From: Kitasatospora sp. MAA19
GTDB taxonomy: Bacteria > Actinomycetota > Actinomycetes > Streptomycetales > Streptomycetaceae
NCBI RefSeq assembly: GCF_029894125.1
Contig: NZ_JARXYZ010000033.1
Coordinates: 19,962-83,961, forward strand
DNA length: 64,000 bases
Direction of reading: 5' to 3'
The position numbers and the translations under genes are program-made. The number at the start of each line of letters is the position of its first letter. Within the stretch, counting starts at the first letter, position 1. The notes under the pieces were generated by a model. That model saw only the letters and a list, made by a program, of their open reading frames with translations. It searched no databases and was not told the origin of the DNA. Positions 35,403 through 46,268 of this stretch are shown here, in pieces.

Positions 35403-36716
35403 ATGTCCACCGTCAGCCGGCTGCCCGGGATTGTCACGACCGACCACGTCTTCCGACTCCCCCTCGACCACGCCACCCCGCAGGGCGAGCGGATCGAGGT
35501 GTACGCCCGGGAGGTGGTGGCCGCCGGCCGCGAGCAGGCCGACCTGCCGTGGCTGCTCTTCCTCCAGGGCGGGCCCGGCGGCAAGGCCGCCCGCCCGCTC
35601 GGCCGGGACGCCTGGCTGGAACGCGCCCTCGACGACTACCGGGTGCTCCTGCTCGACCAGCGCGGCACCGGCCGGTCCACGCCCGCGACCCGGCAGACTC
35701 TCGCCCGGCGCGGCGGCGCCCAGGAACAGGCCGACTACCTGGCGCACTTCCGCGCGGACTCGATCGTGCGGGACGCCGAGCTGATCCGCCACCAGCTGCT
35801 CGGCGCGGACCGGCGCTGGAGCGTGCTCGGCCAGAGCTTCGGCGGCTTCTGCATCCTCACCTACCTCTCCATCGCTCCCGAGGGCCTGACCGAGGCCTTC
35901 GTCACCGGCGGCCTGGCCGGCCTCGGCAGTTCGGCGGACGACGTCTACCGCGCCGCCTACCCGCGGGTCGCCCGCAAGAACGAGGACCACTACGCCAGGT
36001 TCCCGCAGGACGTCGAGGCGGTACGACGGATCGCCGCGCACCTCGCCGCCACCCCCGCCACCCTGCCCGACGGCGGGCTGCTGACCGTCGAGGCGTTCCA
36101 GGCCCTCGGGCTGATGCTCGGCGGCGGCAGCGGCTCCGGCACCCTGCACTACCTGCTGGAGGAGGCCTGGGTGGACGGCGCGGCCGGCCCCGAGCTGTCC
36201 GACACCTTCCTGGCCGGTGTCCAGGCCAGGCTCTCCTTCGCGGAGGGCCCGCTGTACGCCGTGCTGCACGAGTCGATCTACGGCCAGCGCTCGGTGGACC
36301 AGGGCGGCACCGCCTGGTCGGCCGAGCGGGTCCGCAAGGAGTTCCCGCAGTTCGACGCCCGGGCCGCGCTGGACTCCGACTCGCCGGTGCTGTTCACCGG
36401 GGAGATGATCTACCCCTGGATGTTCGACACCGACCCGGCGCTGCGCCCGCTGAAGGAGACCGCGGACCTGCTGGCCGCCCGCACCGACTGGCCGGACCTG
36501 TACGACCCGGCGCGGCTGGCGGCCAACACGGTGCCCGTCGTGGCGGCGGTCTACCACGACGACATGTACGTGGAGACCGCCGATTCGCTGGAGACCGCCC
36601 GCGCGGTGCGCGGCGTGCGGACCTGGATCACCAACGAGTGGGAGCACGACGGCCTGCGGGCGAGCGGCGGCACGGTGCTCGACCGCCTGATCAAGATGGC
36701 GCACGGCGAGGCGTAG
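35403..36716 (+). CDS. Alpha/beta-hydrolase, proline iminopeptidase-like (S33)
   Basis: 437-aa cytoplasmic alpha/beta-hydrolase of the tripeptidyl/prolyl aminopeptidase group. The oxyanion motif is LQGGPGG, the cap-proximal motif is DQRGTGRST, and the nucleophile elbow is GQSFGG (Ser145). A C-terminal Asp in VYHDDMYVE and His in EWEHDGLRASG complete a plausible triad. The ATG at 35403 follows GAGGAG. No signal peptide is evident, so it probably releases N-terminal proline or small peptides inside the cell. It is convergent with the DUF4192 gene. Confidence 0.88.
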   Translation: MSTVSRLPGIVTTDHVFRLPLDHATPQGERIEVYAREVVAAGREQADLPWLLFLQGGPGGKAARPLGRDAWLERALDDYRVLLLDQRGTGRSTPATRQTLARRGGAQEQADYLAHFRADSIVRDAELIRHQLLGADRRWSVLGQSFGGFCILTYLSIAPEGLTEAFVTGGLAGLGSSADDVYRAAYPRVARKNEDHYARFPQDVEAVRRIAAHLAATPATLPDGGLLTVEAFQALGLMLGGGSGSGTLHYLLEEAWVDGAAGPELSDTFLAGVQARLSFAEGPLYAVLHESIYGQRSVDQGGTAWSAERVRKEFPQFDARAALDSDSPVLFTGEMIYPWMFDTDPALRPLKETADLLAARTDWPDLYDPARLAANTVPVVAAVYHDDMYVETADSLETARAVRGVRTWITNEWEHDGLRASGGTVLDRLIKMAHGEA

Positions 36717-36749
36717 CGGAGCCCGGCCGGGCACGGCGGCGAGGCTCCG
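36717..36749. terminator. Terminator between peptidase and DUF4192 genes
   Basis: 7-bp stem CGGAGCC (36717-36723) with GGCTCCG (36743-36749) around a self-complementary GCCCGGCCGGGC loop. Moderately strong. Confidence 0.55.
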
Positions 36750-36777
36750 GACCGCCCTCGACGGGCGCCCCGCGAGG

Positions 36778-38286
36778 TCAGCGCGCATGGCGGGCTCCCC
36801 TCGCCGCCCGACGGACGCCCCGGCAGCGGTGCCGCCCGGCGGCCGACGGTGCGGCGGCCGACCGGCACGCCGCCGCCCGACCGAGCCGCAGTCCGCGGGC
36901 CGACCGCTCCCGGGACGCCGGAACCCACCCGGGCGCCGGCAGCAAGGCTACCGGCCCCGGATCGCCCGGCCCCGGCGCCGCTTCGGCGGGGCCGACAGGA
37001 CCGACGGGGCCGCGCTCGGCCGCTGCGGCCTGTGCGGCCTTCGAGGCCTTCGAGGCCTTCCGGCGGCGCCGCGCGGCCCCCGCCGGGCCGGGCCGCCCAC
37101 CGTGGCCGCCCGGGCCGCCGCCCGGGCCCGCGGCGGGCGCCGGCCCCGGTGCGTCGGTCCGCGCCGGTACGGGCCCGTCCTCCTCGCGCCTCCGCCGCTG
37201 CGCCTCGACCGCCGCGAGCAGCGCGTCGGGCGCCATGCCGTCGTTCAACGACTCGTACAGCAGCTCGGCCAGCAGATAGGACGGGTCGAGCCGGAGGACG
37301 TGGCCGAGCACGACGCGGGCCGTCGCCGTGTCCCCCGCCACCCAGGAGGCCCAGGCCAGCAGGGTGAGCGGGGCCACCGCGCAGCCCTCGTAGGGCGGCA
37401 CGGCGCGCCGGGCGAGGAAGCGCCAGAGCCGTTCGGCGGGCGCGAGCTCGGCGGGCCGGGTGTACTCGACACCGCGATCCCGGGTGTGGCGGTCCCGCAG
37501 GGCGACCAGCACCCGGGCCGCCCGATCGTCGTCCAGCTCCCGGGCTCCGGCCGCGAACTCGGCGAAGGCCTGGTCGAGCAGTTCGGCGCCCCGCTCCCGG
37601 GCGACGGCGGCGGACCCGGCGCGCTCAGCGGCCTCGGCCGCCTCGGCCCGGGCGAGCGCCGCACGCTGGGCGTCCGCCCCCGGCGGGCCGATCGGGGCCA
37701 GCCCGCCGATGATCGCCTTCCGGCTGCCGCGCGGCGCGAGGCCCGCGAAGGCCGCGGCGGCCGCCGCCGGGCCCGGGCCGGGGGCCCGGCGGATCGGGTT
37801 GCCCGCCGGATCGCAGCACCCGGCACGGCGGCAGAGGAAGGACCACCAGCGGCCGTCCGAGACGCAGAGCGACTCCTTGACGGCCACCCCCCTGCGCCCG
37901 AAGGCCGCCCGGAGGTCGTCCGCGAGCGGCCGCAGGCCGTCCACCACCGGAGGGGCGTGCGCCGTGGTCGGATCCTGGCAGAGGTAGAGGAGCACCTGGA
38001 CCGGCCGCTCGCCGTGCCGCTCGGAGAGGGCGACCAGCAGGGCGGCCGTCTCGTCCGCCGCGGCCGGCCACTGCGCGGGCGACTCCGGGACGTCCGCCCG
38101 GATCACTCCGCCCTGGTGCAGGTCGGGCCCCTGGAGGCCGACCGCGACGATGCTGTCGTCGGGGTAGAACCCCAGGAGGTAGGGCAGCAGCTCGGCCATG
38201 TCGGCCGGACCGCGCATGGTGACCGGCCGGTGACCGGAGGCCGGGCCGAGGGACAGGATGACGTGTTCGTTGTTCATGGCGTTCAT
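36778..38286 (-). CDS. DUF4192-family actinobacterial protein
   Basis: 502-aa protein (start at ATG 38286, or ATG 38277 three codons in). The DUF4192 domain covers about the first 330 residues: MRGPADMAELLPYLLGFYPD, DSIVAVGLQGP, and a Cys pair in GCCDPAGNP. The last 130 residues are an Ala/Arg/Pro-rich tail with no fold evident. DUF4192 proteins are widespread in actinomycetes with no established function. No membrane helices or signal peptide are visible. It is divergent from recQ (218-bp gap), so co-regulation with a repair gene is conceivable but unproven. Confidence 0.8.
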   Translation of the reverse strand: MNAMNNEHVILSLGPASGHRPVTMRGPADMAELLPYLLGFYPDDSIVAVGLQGPDLHQGGVIRADVPESPAQWPAAADETAALLVALSERHGERPVQVLLYLCQDPTTAHAPPVVDGLRPLADDLRAAFGRRGVAVKESLCVSDGRWWSFLCRRAGCCDPAGNPIRRAPGPGPAAAAAAFAGLAPRGSRKAIIGGLAPIGPPGADAQRAALARAEAAEAAERAGSAAVARERGAELLDQAFAEFAAGARELDDDRAARVLVALRDRHTRDRGVEYTRPAELAPAERLWRFLARRAVPPYEGCAVAPLTLLAWASWVAGDTATARVVLGHVLRLDPSYLLAELLYESLNDGMAPDALLAAVEAQRRRREEDGPVPARTDAPGPAPAAGPGGGPGGHGGRPGPAGAARRRRKASKASKAAQAAAAERGPVGPVGPAEAAPGPGDPGPVALLPAPGWVPASRERSARGLRLGRAAACRSAAAPSAAGRHRCRGVRRAARGARHAR

Positions 38287-38505
38287 GACCGGAAGCGTGG
38301 CTCAATCCGAAAGCCGTGCCAGATTTTTCTCTTTTCCTGTGGATAACCCCGGCCTCGTTTTCCGCCTCACTCATTCGGAGCACGCCGCGCCCACTCCTCC
38401 GAGTGAAAGTTGACGGCCGTTCAGCGGAAGAACGGATGAAATACATCCGGTCTCTACCTCTCCCGCAGCCCCGGCATTCGCCCCTTGTCGGCGGCTCGGG
38501 GTTAC

Positions 38506-40710
<2,205 letters not shown>

Positions 40711-41069
40711 GCGGGCGGCCGTCGACCGCCGCCCCGACACTCACTCGAATGGCCTAACGAAGGGAGAAGACGGCCCCACCGCGAACTCGCGGGACACCCG
40801 ACCGGGGAAAGGAGTGGTCACCGTGCCGATGACGGTTCACCAAAGCCTGCACGCGGCCTGGATCAAGGTCCGAGGCCGCCCGAGCGCCGCTCGGAGAGCG
40901 GTGGAACATATCCGTCGAAACATGGGCCCTCGGGTGGCGTTCATCATTTCATCGTTGCCGCTCCACCCCCTATGCCACGAGAATTGGCGCGTACCCGAAA
41001 CCCTGTCCGCTGGACCCGGCCTTCGGCGTACCCGCGTACCCGCGTGCCCGTGGGTCAGGAAGGAGGATC
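40711..41069. other. Intergenic region downstream of recQ
   Basis: 359 bp. An AAAGGAG followed by a GTG at 40820 looks like a ribosome site, but the frame runs unbroken through the following genes and lacks coding character. An AT-richer stretch (40930-40990) with CTATGC near 40969 may hold the promoter of the next gene. Confidence 0.35.
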
Positions 41070-41768
41070 GTGATCAACGGTATCGGCCGAGGTCAGCATC
41101 CCCTCGCCCGGAGTTCGGCGCCCAGACGGCTGCTGGACCTGGAGACCTGGACCGCCTCGGGGATCCCGTTGCTGCGCGACCCGCGCGAGTTCGTCCTGGA
41201 ACTGCACCAGCGCCACCTGCCCCAGCCGGGCACGGTCGTGGTCGCCGTCCTCGACGCGCTGCACCACCTGGCCGCCTCGGCCTCGTTCACGCCCTGGCCA
41301 CACGACACCGACGGCTGGCACCACCGCAACGCCCTGCTCACGCACCTGCGCCAGATCACCCCGCACGACCTGCGGCTGGCCCGACCGACCCGAACGGCCG
41401 TGCTGCTGCGCTGCCGCGAGGGCGCACCCGGCTGGACGGAACAGGACGGCGCCTGGATGTGGGCGCTGCGGGACGCGGCCGGCCTGCACGGGCTGCGCTG
41501 CGGCTCCTACATCGGACTCACCCCGGCGGGCTGGCAGCTCCTCGGGGACGGCCGGAGCGGACGCAACCCGCACGCGGGGTCGTGGGCGGACGGGCCGGTG
41601 CACACCGTGACGGAACTGCCGCCGCGCTCGGCGCTGGACGCCTCGCGCGGCCAGCGTGCCCGGCACCAGGCAGCCGAGCGGGCCCAGCACTCCCGCCCGC
41701 CCGAACACCCGTGCCCCCCGACGCGGGTCGCTGCTGTCCAGCCGGCCCGGCGCACCGGCACCCGCTGA
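41070..41768 (+). CDS. Conserved streptomycete hypothetical protein
   Basis: 232-aa protein without recognised domains. The GTG at 41070 has a perfect AGGAGG at 41061-41066. The first 140 residues look folded: LLDLETWTASGIPLLRDPRE, HQRHLPQPGTVVVAVLDALH and MWALRDAAGLHGLRCGSYIG. The last 60 are a disordered Arg/Pro/His tail. No membrane helix, signal peptide or catalytic signature is visible. It lies between recQ and the rnhB gene pair and ends before a 36-bp palindromic terminator. Its function cannot be inferred. Confidence 0.75.
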   Translation: MINGIGRGQHPLARSSAPRRLLDLETWTASGIPLLRDPREFVLELHQRHLPQPGTVVVAVLDALHHLAASASFTPWPHDTDGWHHRNALLTHLRQITPHDLRLARPTRTAVLLRCREGAPGWTEQDGAWMWALRDAAGLHGLRCGSYIGLTPAGWQLLGDGRSGRNPHAGSWADGPVHTVTELPPRSALDASRGQRARHQAAERAQHSRPPEHPCPPTRVAAVQPARRTGTR

Positions 41769-41782
41769 CCCCGACGACACCG

Positions 41783-41815
41783 GGCACACGGCACAGGCAC
41801 AGACACAGGCACAGG
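41783..41815. repeat. Hexamer repeat (GGCACA)n
   Basis: Five to six imperfect copies of GGCACA in the 3' non-coding region after the hypothetical gene. Confidence 0.6.
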
Positions 41816-41948
41816 CCCCAGGCACCCGCGTACGAGCCGACGCCACGACCGAAGCCGGGGTCACGGCCCGACCGACCCCGCGCACCGCTGCCCCCACGAC
41901 CCGCGTCCCGGGAGCCGAAAGCCCTCGCCGTCACCGGGGTACGACCGA

Positions 41949-41984
41949 CCCCGGGCCCGGCGCCGTACGGCGCCGGGCCCGGGG
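41949..41984. terminator. 36-bp perfect palindrome, bidirectional terminator
   Basis: Perfect self-complementary sequence from 41949 to 41984 with GTAC at its centre (16-bp usable stem). It lies between converging genes and can fold on either transcript. Confidence 0.85.
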
Positions 41985-42031
41985 TGGCTCAGCCGTGGTC
42001 AGGCGCCGGCCGGCCGCCCGGCCGGGCGCGG

Positions 42032-42694
42032 TTACGCCCGACCGGGTGTGAGCCGGGCCGGCGGCAGCTGGGCCGGGTCGCCGCAGACCACGAGCAGCGC
42101 GGTCGCGTGGCCGAGCGCCTTGGTGTGGGCCTCGGCGGCCCGGGCGGCCGGCCCGCCGTTGAGCACCAGGACGACCACCTCTCGGTGCACCGGCCGGGTC
42201 AGCGCGACGTCCGCGTAGAACACGTCCCCGCCCTCGGCGAGTTGCGCCCAGTAGCGCTCCTCGCCGAAGGAGAGCTCGTGCTGCTGCCAGGGGTGGGCCT
42301 CACCGACCGTCAGCACCAGGATGTCGCCCGGGTTGCGGCCGGCGTCGAGCAGCCGGTCGACCAGGTCGTCGGCGCGCTCCAGCGCCTGCGCAGCGGGGAC
42401 GGCGACGCGCTGGGTCTCGACCTGCGATGCGGCGGCGGCCGGACGGCGCGGCGCCGGTCCGGGCCTGGGGATCTGCCGCGGCGGACCGGGACGGTCGGCG
42501 CGCGGGGGTGCCGGACGCGGAGGTGCCGGGCGGGGGCCGGGCACCGGAGCGGCGGCGACGGTGGTGGGTACGGTGGAAGTCGCGCCGCTGCTGGCAGGCG
42601 CGCGGAGGGCTTGTGCGTCCGACTCGCGGGGGAAGGGAACGCCGGGGCCCGGGAGGCTCTCGTGAATCTCCGACTCCTCGGGGAAGACAGGCAT
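42032..42694 (-). CDS. Conserved hypothetical with helicase-C-like segment, next to rnhB
   Basis: 220-aa protein. The first 100 residues are Pro/Ala-rich and disordered. From about residue 105 there is a compact alpha/beta stretch: ALERADDLVDRLLDAGRNPG, DILVLTVGEAHPW, YADVALTRPVHREVVVLVLN and ALLVVCGDPAQLPP. The order resembles the C-terminal core of superfamily-1 helicases (UvrD/Pif1 type), but no Walker A or DExx motif is present, so it cannot be a full helicase. The ATG at 42694 gives the natural start of the conserved acidic N-terminus MPVFPEESEIHESLPGPG. The ribosome site is weak. It is on the same strand as rnhB and 100 bp downstream, probably co-transcribed. Function unknown; the helicase likeness is my inference. 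Confidence 0.65.
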   Translation of the reverse strand: MPVFPEESEIHESLPGPGVPFPRESDAQALRAPASSGATSTVPTTVAAAPVPGPRPAPPRPAPPRADRPGPPRQIPRPGPAPRRPAAAASQVETQRVAVPAAQALERADDLVDRLLDAGRNPGDILVLTVGEAHPWQQHELSFGEERYWAQLAEGGDVFYADVALTRPVHREVVVLVLNGGPAARAAEAHTKALGHATALLVVCGDPAQLPPARLTPGRA

Positions 42695-42794
42695 ACCCGG
42701 ATATCTATCAAATGCCGGTCGAACGCGCACGGGCGCCCCACCCCTTGGGCACCGGACACCCACCTCCCCCACCCAGGCAATTCCAGACGGACCG

Positions 42795-43493
42795 TCAGAA
42801 ACCGAGCGTCAACTGTTCGTCGGCGGAGTCTTCGGCCGCACCCGCGACGTCCCGGACGCGCTTCAGGTGCCGCCACTTCGGCAGCCCGTCCAGGTACGCC
42901 CAGGAGAGCCGGTGGTGCTCGGTCGGGCCGAACTCCTCCAGCGCGGCGCGGTGCACCGGGGACGGGTAGCCGGCGTTGTCCGCGAAGCCGTACTCCGGCC
43001 GCTCCTCGCCGAGTTCGGCCATCAGCCCGTCACGGTGGACCTTGGCGAGCACGGAGGCGGCGGAGACGCAGATGCAGGACTGGTCACCCTTGATCACCGT
43101 GCGCACCCGCCAGGGGCCGCCCAGGTAGTCGTGCTTGCCGTCCAGGATCACCGCGTCGGGCTCGACCGGCAGCGCCTCCAGGGCCCGGACGGCGGCCAGT
43201 CGCAGCGCCGCCGTCATGCCGAGCTCGTCGCACTCCTGCGGCGAGGCGTGGCCGAGCGCGTACGCGGTGACCCAGTCGGCGAGGAGCGGGGCGAGCGCGC
43301 GGCGGCGCAGCTCGGTGAGCAGCTTGGAGTCGGTCAGCCCCTCCGGGGCCTTGCGCAGGCCGGTGACGGCCGCGCCCACGGTGACCGGGCCGGCCCAGGC
43401 ACCGCGCCCGACCTCGTCCAGGCCGACGACGATCCTGGCGCCGGCCCGGCGGAGCGAGCGCTCGACGGAGTGCGTCGGCGGGACGATGGGCAT
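42795..43493 (-). CDS. rnhB: Ribonuclease HII
   Basis: 232-aa endonuclease that nicks RNA in RNA/DNA hybrids and at single ribonucleotides. The signature GLDEVGRGAWAGP supplies Asp26 and Glu27. Further conserved parts are TDSKLL, the acidic DAVILDGKHDYLG, the SVLAKVHRD motif and the C-terminal YGFADNAGYPSPVHRAALEE. The length is typical, plus a short acidic tail. The ATG at 43493 was accepted because conserved sequence starts soon after. The downstream same-strand hypothetical probably shares its transcript. Confidence 0.95.
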   Translation of the reverse strand: MPIVPPTHSVERSLRRAGARIVVGLDEVGRGAWAGPVTVGAAVTGLRKAPEGLTDSKLLTELRRRALAPLLADWVTAYALGHASPQECDELGMTAALRLAAVRALEALPVEPDAVILDGKHDYLGGPWRVRTVIKGDQSCICVSAASVLAKVHRDGLMAELGEERPEYGFADNAGYPSPVHRAALEEFGPTEHHRLSWAYLDGLPKWRHLKRVRDVAGAAEDSADEQLTLGF

Positions 43494-43590
43494 CGCGGTT
43501 TCCGTTCAGCTGGGCAGCCTCCAGCCTAATCCCCGCCGTCCGACCACCGGGCACCTCCCCGCAGCCGCCCGAACCCACCCGCACCCACCC

Positions 43591-43634
43591 AGAACCCGCC
43601 CGCACCGCGCTCAGAACCCGCCCGCACCGCGCTC
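43591..43634. repeat. 22-bp exact tandem duplication at the tetR 3' end
   Basis: Two perfect 22-bp copies (43591-43612 and 43613-43634, beginning AGAACCCGCC). The second copy reaches two bases into the stop codon of the TetR gene (43633-43635). A degenerate third copy precedes at about 43571-43590. Confidence 0.9.
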
Positions 43635-44376
43635 AGGCGCGGATCAGCGGGTGCAGCACCTCGTCCACCAGCCGGGCCCCGAAGTCCGGCCCCATGTTCT
43701 GCCGGCCGCAGATCTTCACCTGGTAGAGCAGCATCGCCGGGACGACATCCGCGACCAGCGCGGTGGCCGCGCCGGGCCGGACGTCGCCGCGTTCGGCGCC
43801 ACGGCGCAGGATCGCCAGGATGGTCTCCTTGGTCGGCTCGATCACCCGCTGGACGATGAAGTCCTTGAAGACCTCGGCCCGTTCATGGTCGATCTCGCCC
43901 ATCAGCGCCTGGATGGCGGCGCCCGTCGGGGAGTTCATCGCGCCCGTGAACACCTCGATGAGCTGGCGCAATTCGAGCTGGGCGGACCCCAGGTCGGAGG
44001 TGTCGTAGGGGCGTGGGAGAGTGGAGTCCAGGGCGTCGATGACCAGTTCGTCCTTGGACGCCCAGCGCCGGTAGAGCGCGGCCTTCCCGGTCCGTGCCGC
44101 GCCGGCGACACCTTCCATCGTCAGCCGCGCGTATCCGCCGGAGGTGAGCTGGTCGAGCGTGGCCTCGAAGATCGCGTTCTCCAGCTCCTTCCCCCGCCGC
44201 CGCACCGGCCGCGCGAGGGCCTCCCTGGCGACCCGCATCGGGCAGTGAGCCGCCGGATCCGGCGCCGCTCCCGAGGGCGCCCTGGGCGACGGGGGCGCGT
44301 CCGCCGCCTCTGGCGGGCGGGCGCCCGCCCGCCCGGCCGCCCGGTCCGCCGTCAGGCGCCGCACCAACCGATCCAT
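43633..44376 (-). CDS. TetR-family transcriptional repressor
   Basis: 247-aa repressor (ATG 44376; ATG 44385 is three codons upstream). An unusual 60-residue Pro/Ala/Arg-rich extension precedes the TetR DNA-binding domain: IFEATLDQLTSGGYARLTME, then GVAGAARTGKAALYRRWASK as the helix-turn-helix. The C-terminal ligand domain is helical with a TetR_C-like end (PDFGARLVDEVLHPLI). It is divergent from an EmrB/QacA-type efflux pump; two identical-type palindromes between the genes are the probable operators. Role: drug-responsive repressor of the pump and of itself. The stop codon lies on a 22-bp tandem duplication. Confidence 0.9.
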   Translation of the reverse strand: MDRLVRRLTADRAAGRAGARPPEAADAPPSPRAPSGAAPDPAAHCPMRVAREALARPVRRRGKELENAIFEATLDQLTSGGYARLTMEGVAGAARTGKAALYRRWASKDELVIDALDSTLPRPYDTSDLGSAQLELRQLIEVFTGAMNSPTGAAIQALMGEIDHERAEVFKDFIVQRVIEPTKETILAILRRGAERGDVRPGAATALVADVVPAMLLYQVKICGRQNMGPDFGARLVDEVLHPLIRA

Positions 44377-44392
44377 CGCCACCATCCTTAGG

Positions 44393-44406
44393 GAACGCTT
44401 GCGTTC
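44393..44406. promoter_or_regulatory. TetR operator candidate, site 1
   Basis: GAACG-CTTG-CGTTC: perfect 5-bp arms with a 4-nt centre. It lies 17 bp upstream of the TetR start codon in the divergent region. Confidence 0.7.
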
Positions 44407-44438
44407 ACAATTTGGTCCAGGATATCGTCCACATTAGT

Positions 44439-44452
44439 GAACGATCCCGTTC
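44439..44452. promoter_or_regulatory. TetR operator candidate, site 2
   Basis: GAACG-ATCC-CGTTC: the same arms and spacing as site 1, 46 bp away, about 107 bp before the pump start codon. Confidence 0.7.
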
Positions 44453-44558
44453 CTTCCTAGGCCCGCGCCAGCCTGCGGGCCCACGCCGGACCAGTCGGTC
44501 CGCAGCGTACGAAGCACACGGCACACAGCCAGGCACATAGCCAGCAGGGGGCACAATC

Positions 44559-46106
44559 GTGGCTATCTCCGACACGCTCAGCAAGAACTCACCACCGCAA
44601 GGCAGCCAAGGCCGGGGCAAGGGCATCACCCTGACCGTCATCGCGGCCACGCAGCTGATGGTGGTGCTCGACGCCACCATCGTGAACATCGCGTTGCCGC
44701 AGATCAGGGACGCGCTGAACTTCTCGACCACCAACCTGTCGTGGGTCATCAACGCCTACACGCTGACCTTCGGCGGGCTGCTGCTGCTCGGCGGGCGCGC
44801 GGGCGACATCCTCGGCCGCCGCCGGGTGTTCATCTTCGGCACCCTGCTGTTCGGCTTCGCCTCCCTGCTGGGCGGCTTCGCCCAGGACGGCGGCATGCTG
44901 CTGGCCGCCCGCGCGCTCCAGGGCATCGGCGGCGCGATCTGTTCACCGACGGCGTTCGCCCTGATCGCCACCAACTTCGAGGAAGGGCCGGAACGCAACA
45001 GGGCGTTCGGCGTGTTCTCGGCGGTGGCCGGGTCCGGTGCCGCGATCGGTCTGCTGGCCGGCGGTCTGCTCACCGAATACCTCGACTGGCGCTGGGTCTT
45101 CTTCGTCAACGTGCCGATCGCGGCGCTGATCGCGCTCGCCGCGCCGCGCTACATCGCCGAGTCCGAGCGCCACGCGGGCCGCTTCGACCTGCCGGGCGCA
45201 TTCACCTCGACACTGGGCCTGGTCGGCCTGGTCTACGGGTTCATCCGGGCCGCCTCCGACGGCTGGTCGGACAGCATCACGCTCGGCTCCTTCGCGGCCG
45301 GCGTGCTGCTGCTCGCCGCGTTCGTCGTGATCGAGAACCGCACCGACCAGCCGATCACCCCGCTGCACCTGCTCGCCAACCGCAACCGCACCGGCGGCCT
45401 GGTGATGATGCTCTGCCTGGCCGCCGCCATGTTCGGCATCTTCTTCTACATCACCCTCTTCGTGCAGGGCCCGCTGGGCTACAGCCCGCTGAAGGCCGGC
45501 GTGTCCTTCCTCCCGATCAGCGTGTCGATCATCATCGCCGCGCAAATCGCCTCCACCCTCCAGGCCAAGTACGGCCCGAAGCCGTTCATGGCGGGCGGCG
45601 CGCTGCTCGTCACCGTCGGCCTCACCTGGCTGACCCAGATGAGCAAGGACAGCGGCTACCTGGACGGGGTGCTCGGCCCCACGGTCATCTTCGGCTTCGG
45701 CATGGGCCTGATCTTCGTCCCGGTGATGCTGCTCGCGGTCGCGGGCGTCCCCGGCCAGGAGACCGGCGCCGCGTCCGGCCTGCTCAACTCGATGCAGCAG
45801 ATCGGTGGTTCGCTCGGCCTGTCGATCCTGACCACGGTCTTCGCCCACTACGCCACCGCCGAGGGCAAGATCCAGCAGCCGAAGTTCCTGCAGTCGGCCA
45901 CTCCGGACCAGCTGGCCTACCTCCAGCAGCACCACGAGTTCCCGAAGGGCACCGACGCCGCCAACTCGGTCCTCACCCAGGGCATCTCGCACGGCTTCAT
46001 CGTGGGCGCCGTGCTCGCCGGGGTGGCGCTGGTGGTCGCGGTCTTCGTGGTCAAGGCCAAGGCCAGCGACCTGCCGAGCGGCGCCTCCGGCGTCGCGATG
46101 CACTGA
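44559..46106 (+). CDS. MFS drug efflux transporter, DHA2 (EmrB/QacA) family
   Basis: 515-aa integral membrane antiporter with 14 predicted helices. Motif A is GGRAGDILGRRRVF after helix 2. The first helix has MVVLDATIVNIALPQIRDAL, with the Asp typical of motif D1, and helix 5 shows the motif C-like AVAGSGAAIGLLAGGLL. It exports hydrophobic compounds by proton exchange; the substrate is unknown. The GTG at 44559 follows a GGGGG-rich ribosome site. It is divergent from the TetR repressor gene through a 182-bp region with paired operators. A very strong hairpin terminates it. Confidence 0.93.
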   Translation: MAISDTLSKNSPPQGSQGRGKGITLTVIAATQLMVVLDATIVNIALPQIRDALNFSTTNLSWVINAYTLTFGGLLLLGGRAGDILGRRRVFIFGTLLFGFASLLGGFAQDGGMLLAARALQGIGGAICSPTAFALIATNFEEGPERNRAFGVFSAVAGSGAAIGLLAGGLLTEYLDWRWVFFVNVPIAALIALAAPRYIAESERHAGRFDLPGAFTSTLGLVGLVYGFIRAASDGWSDSITLGSFAAGVLLLAAFVVIENRTDQPITPLHLLANRNRTGGLVMMLCLAAAMFGIFFYITLFVQGPLGYSPLKAGVSFLPISVSIIIAAQIASTLQAKYGPKPFMAGGALLVTVGLTWLTQMSKDSGYLDGVLGPTVIFGFGMGLIFVPVMLLAVAGVPGQETGAASGLLNSMQQIGGSLGLSILTTVFAHYATAEGKIQQPKFLQSATPDQLAYLQQHHEFPKGTDAANSVLTQGISHGFIVGAVLAGVALVVAVFVVKAKASDLPSGASGVAMH

Positions 46107-46166
46107 GCCCCCCACCGAGACGCACCGCACCACACCGCACAGCACCGCACCACACAGCACCACACC

Positions 46167-46201
46167 GGGCCGGCCGGGAGCAGCACGCTCCCGGCCGGCC
46201 C
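46167..46201. terminator. Terminator after the MFS gene
   Basis: Perfect 15-bp stem GGGCCGGCCGGGAGC (46167-46181) with GCTCCCGGCCGGCCC (46187-46201) and a 5-nt loop. It lies between convergent genes. A CACCGCACCA-like repeat (46125-46166) precedes it. Confidence 0.88.
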
Positions 46202-46268
46202 GGCCGTTTCCCGACCCGTGTCAGGACCGGTCTCCGTCAGACCGGCCGCCGTCACGACCGACCCGCCG

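Noticed and set aside
34664..35584. 306-codon minus-strand open frame in the long intergenic gap
   Set aside because: It overlaps the peptidase 5' end, lacks a ribosome site and has no similarity to known proteins.
40814..43093. 759-codon plus-strand open frame with an AAGGAG near its start
   Set aside because: It overlaps the hypothetical at 41070 and the rnhB-linked genes in other frames, with Arg/Pro/Ala-biased translation; only the ribosome-like site is real, by chance.
44392..44408. Rex or LexA operator at the TetR/MFS divergent region
   Set aside because: The arms GAACG-N4-CGTTC differ in spacing from Rex (TGTGAAC-GC-GTTCACA) and LexA (CGAAC-N4-GTTCG); the duplicated motif fits the adjacent TetR better.
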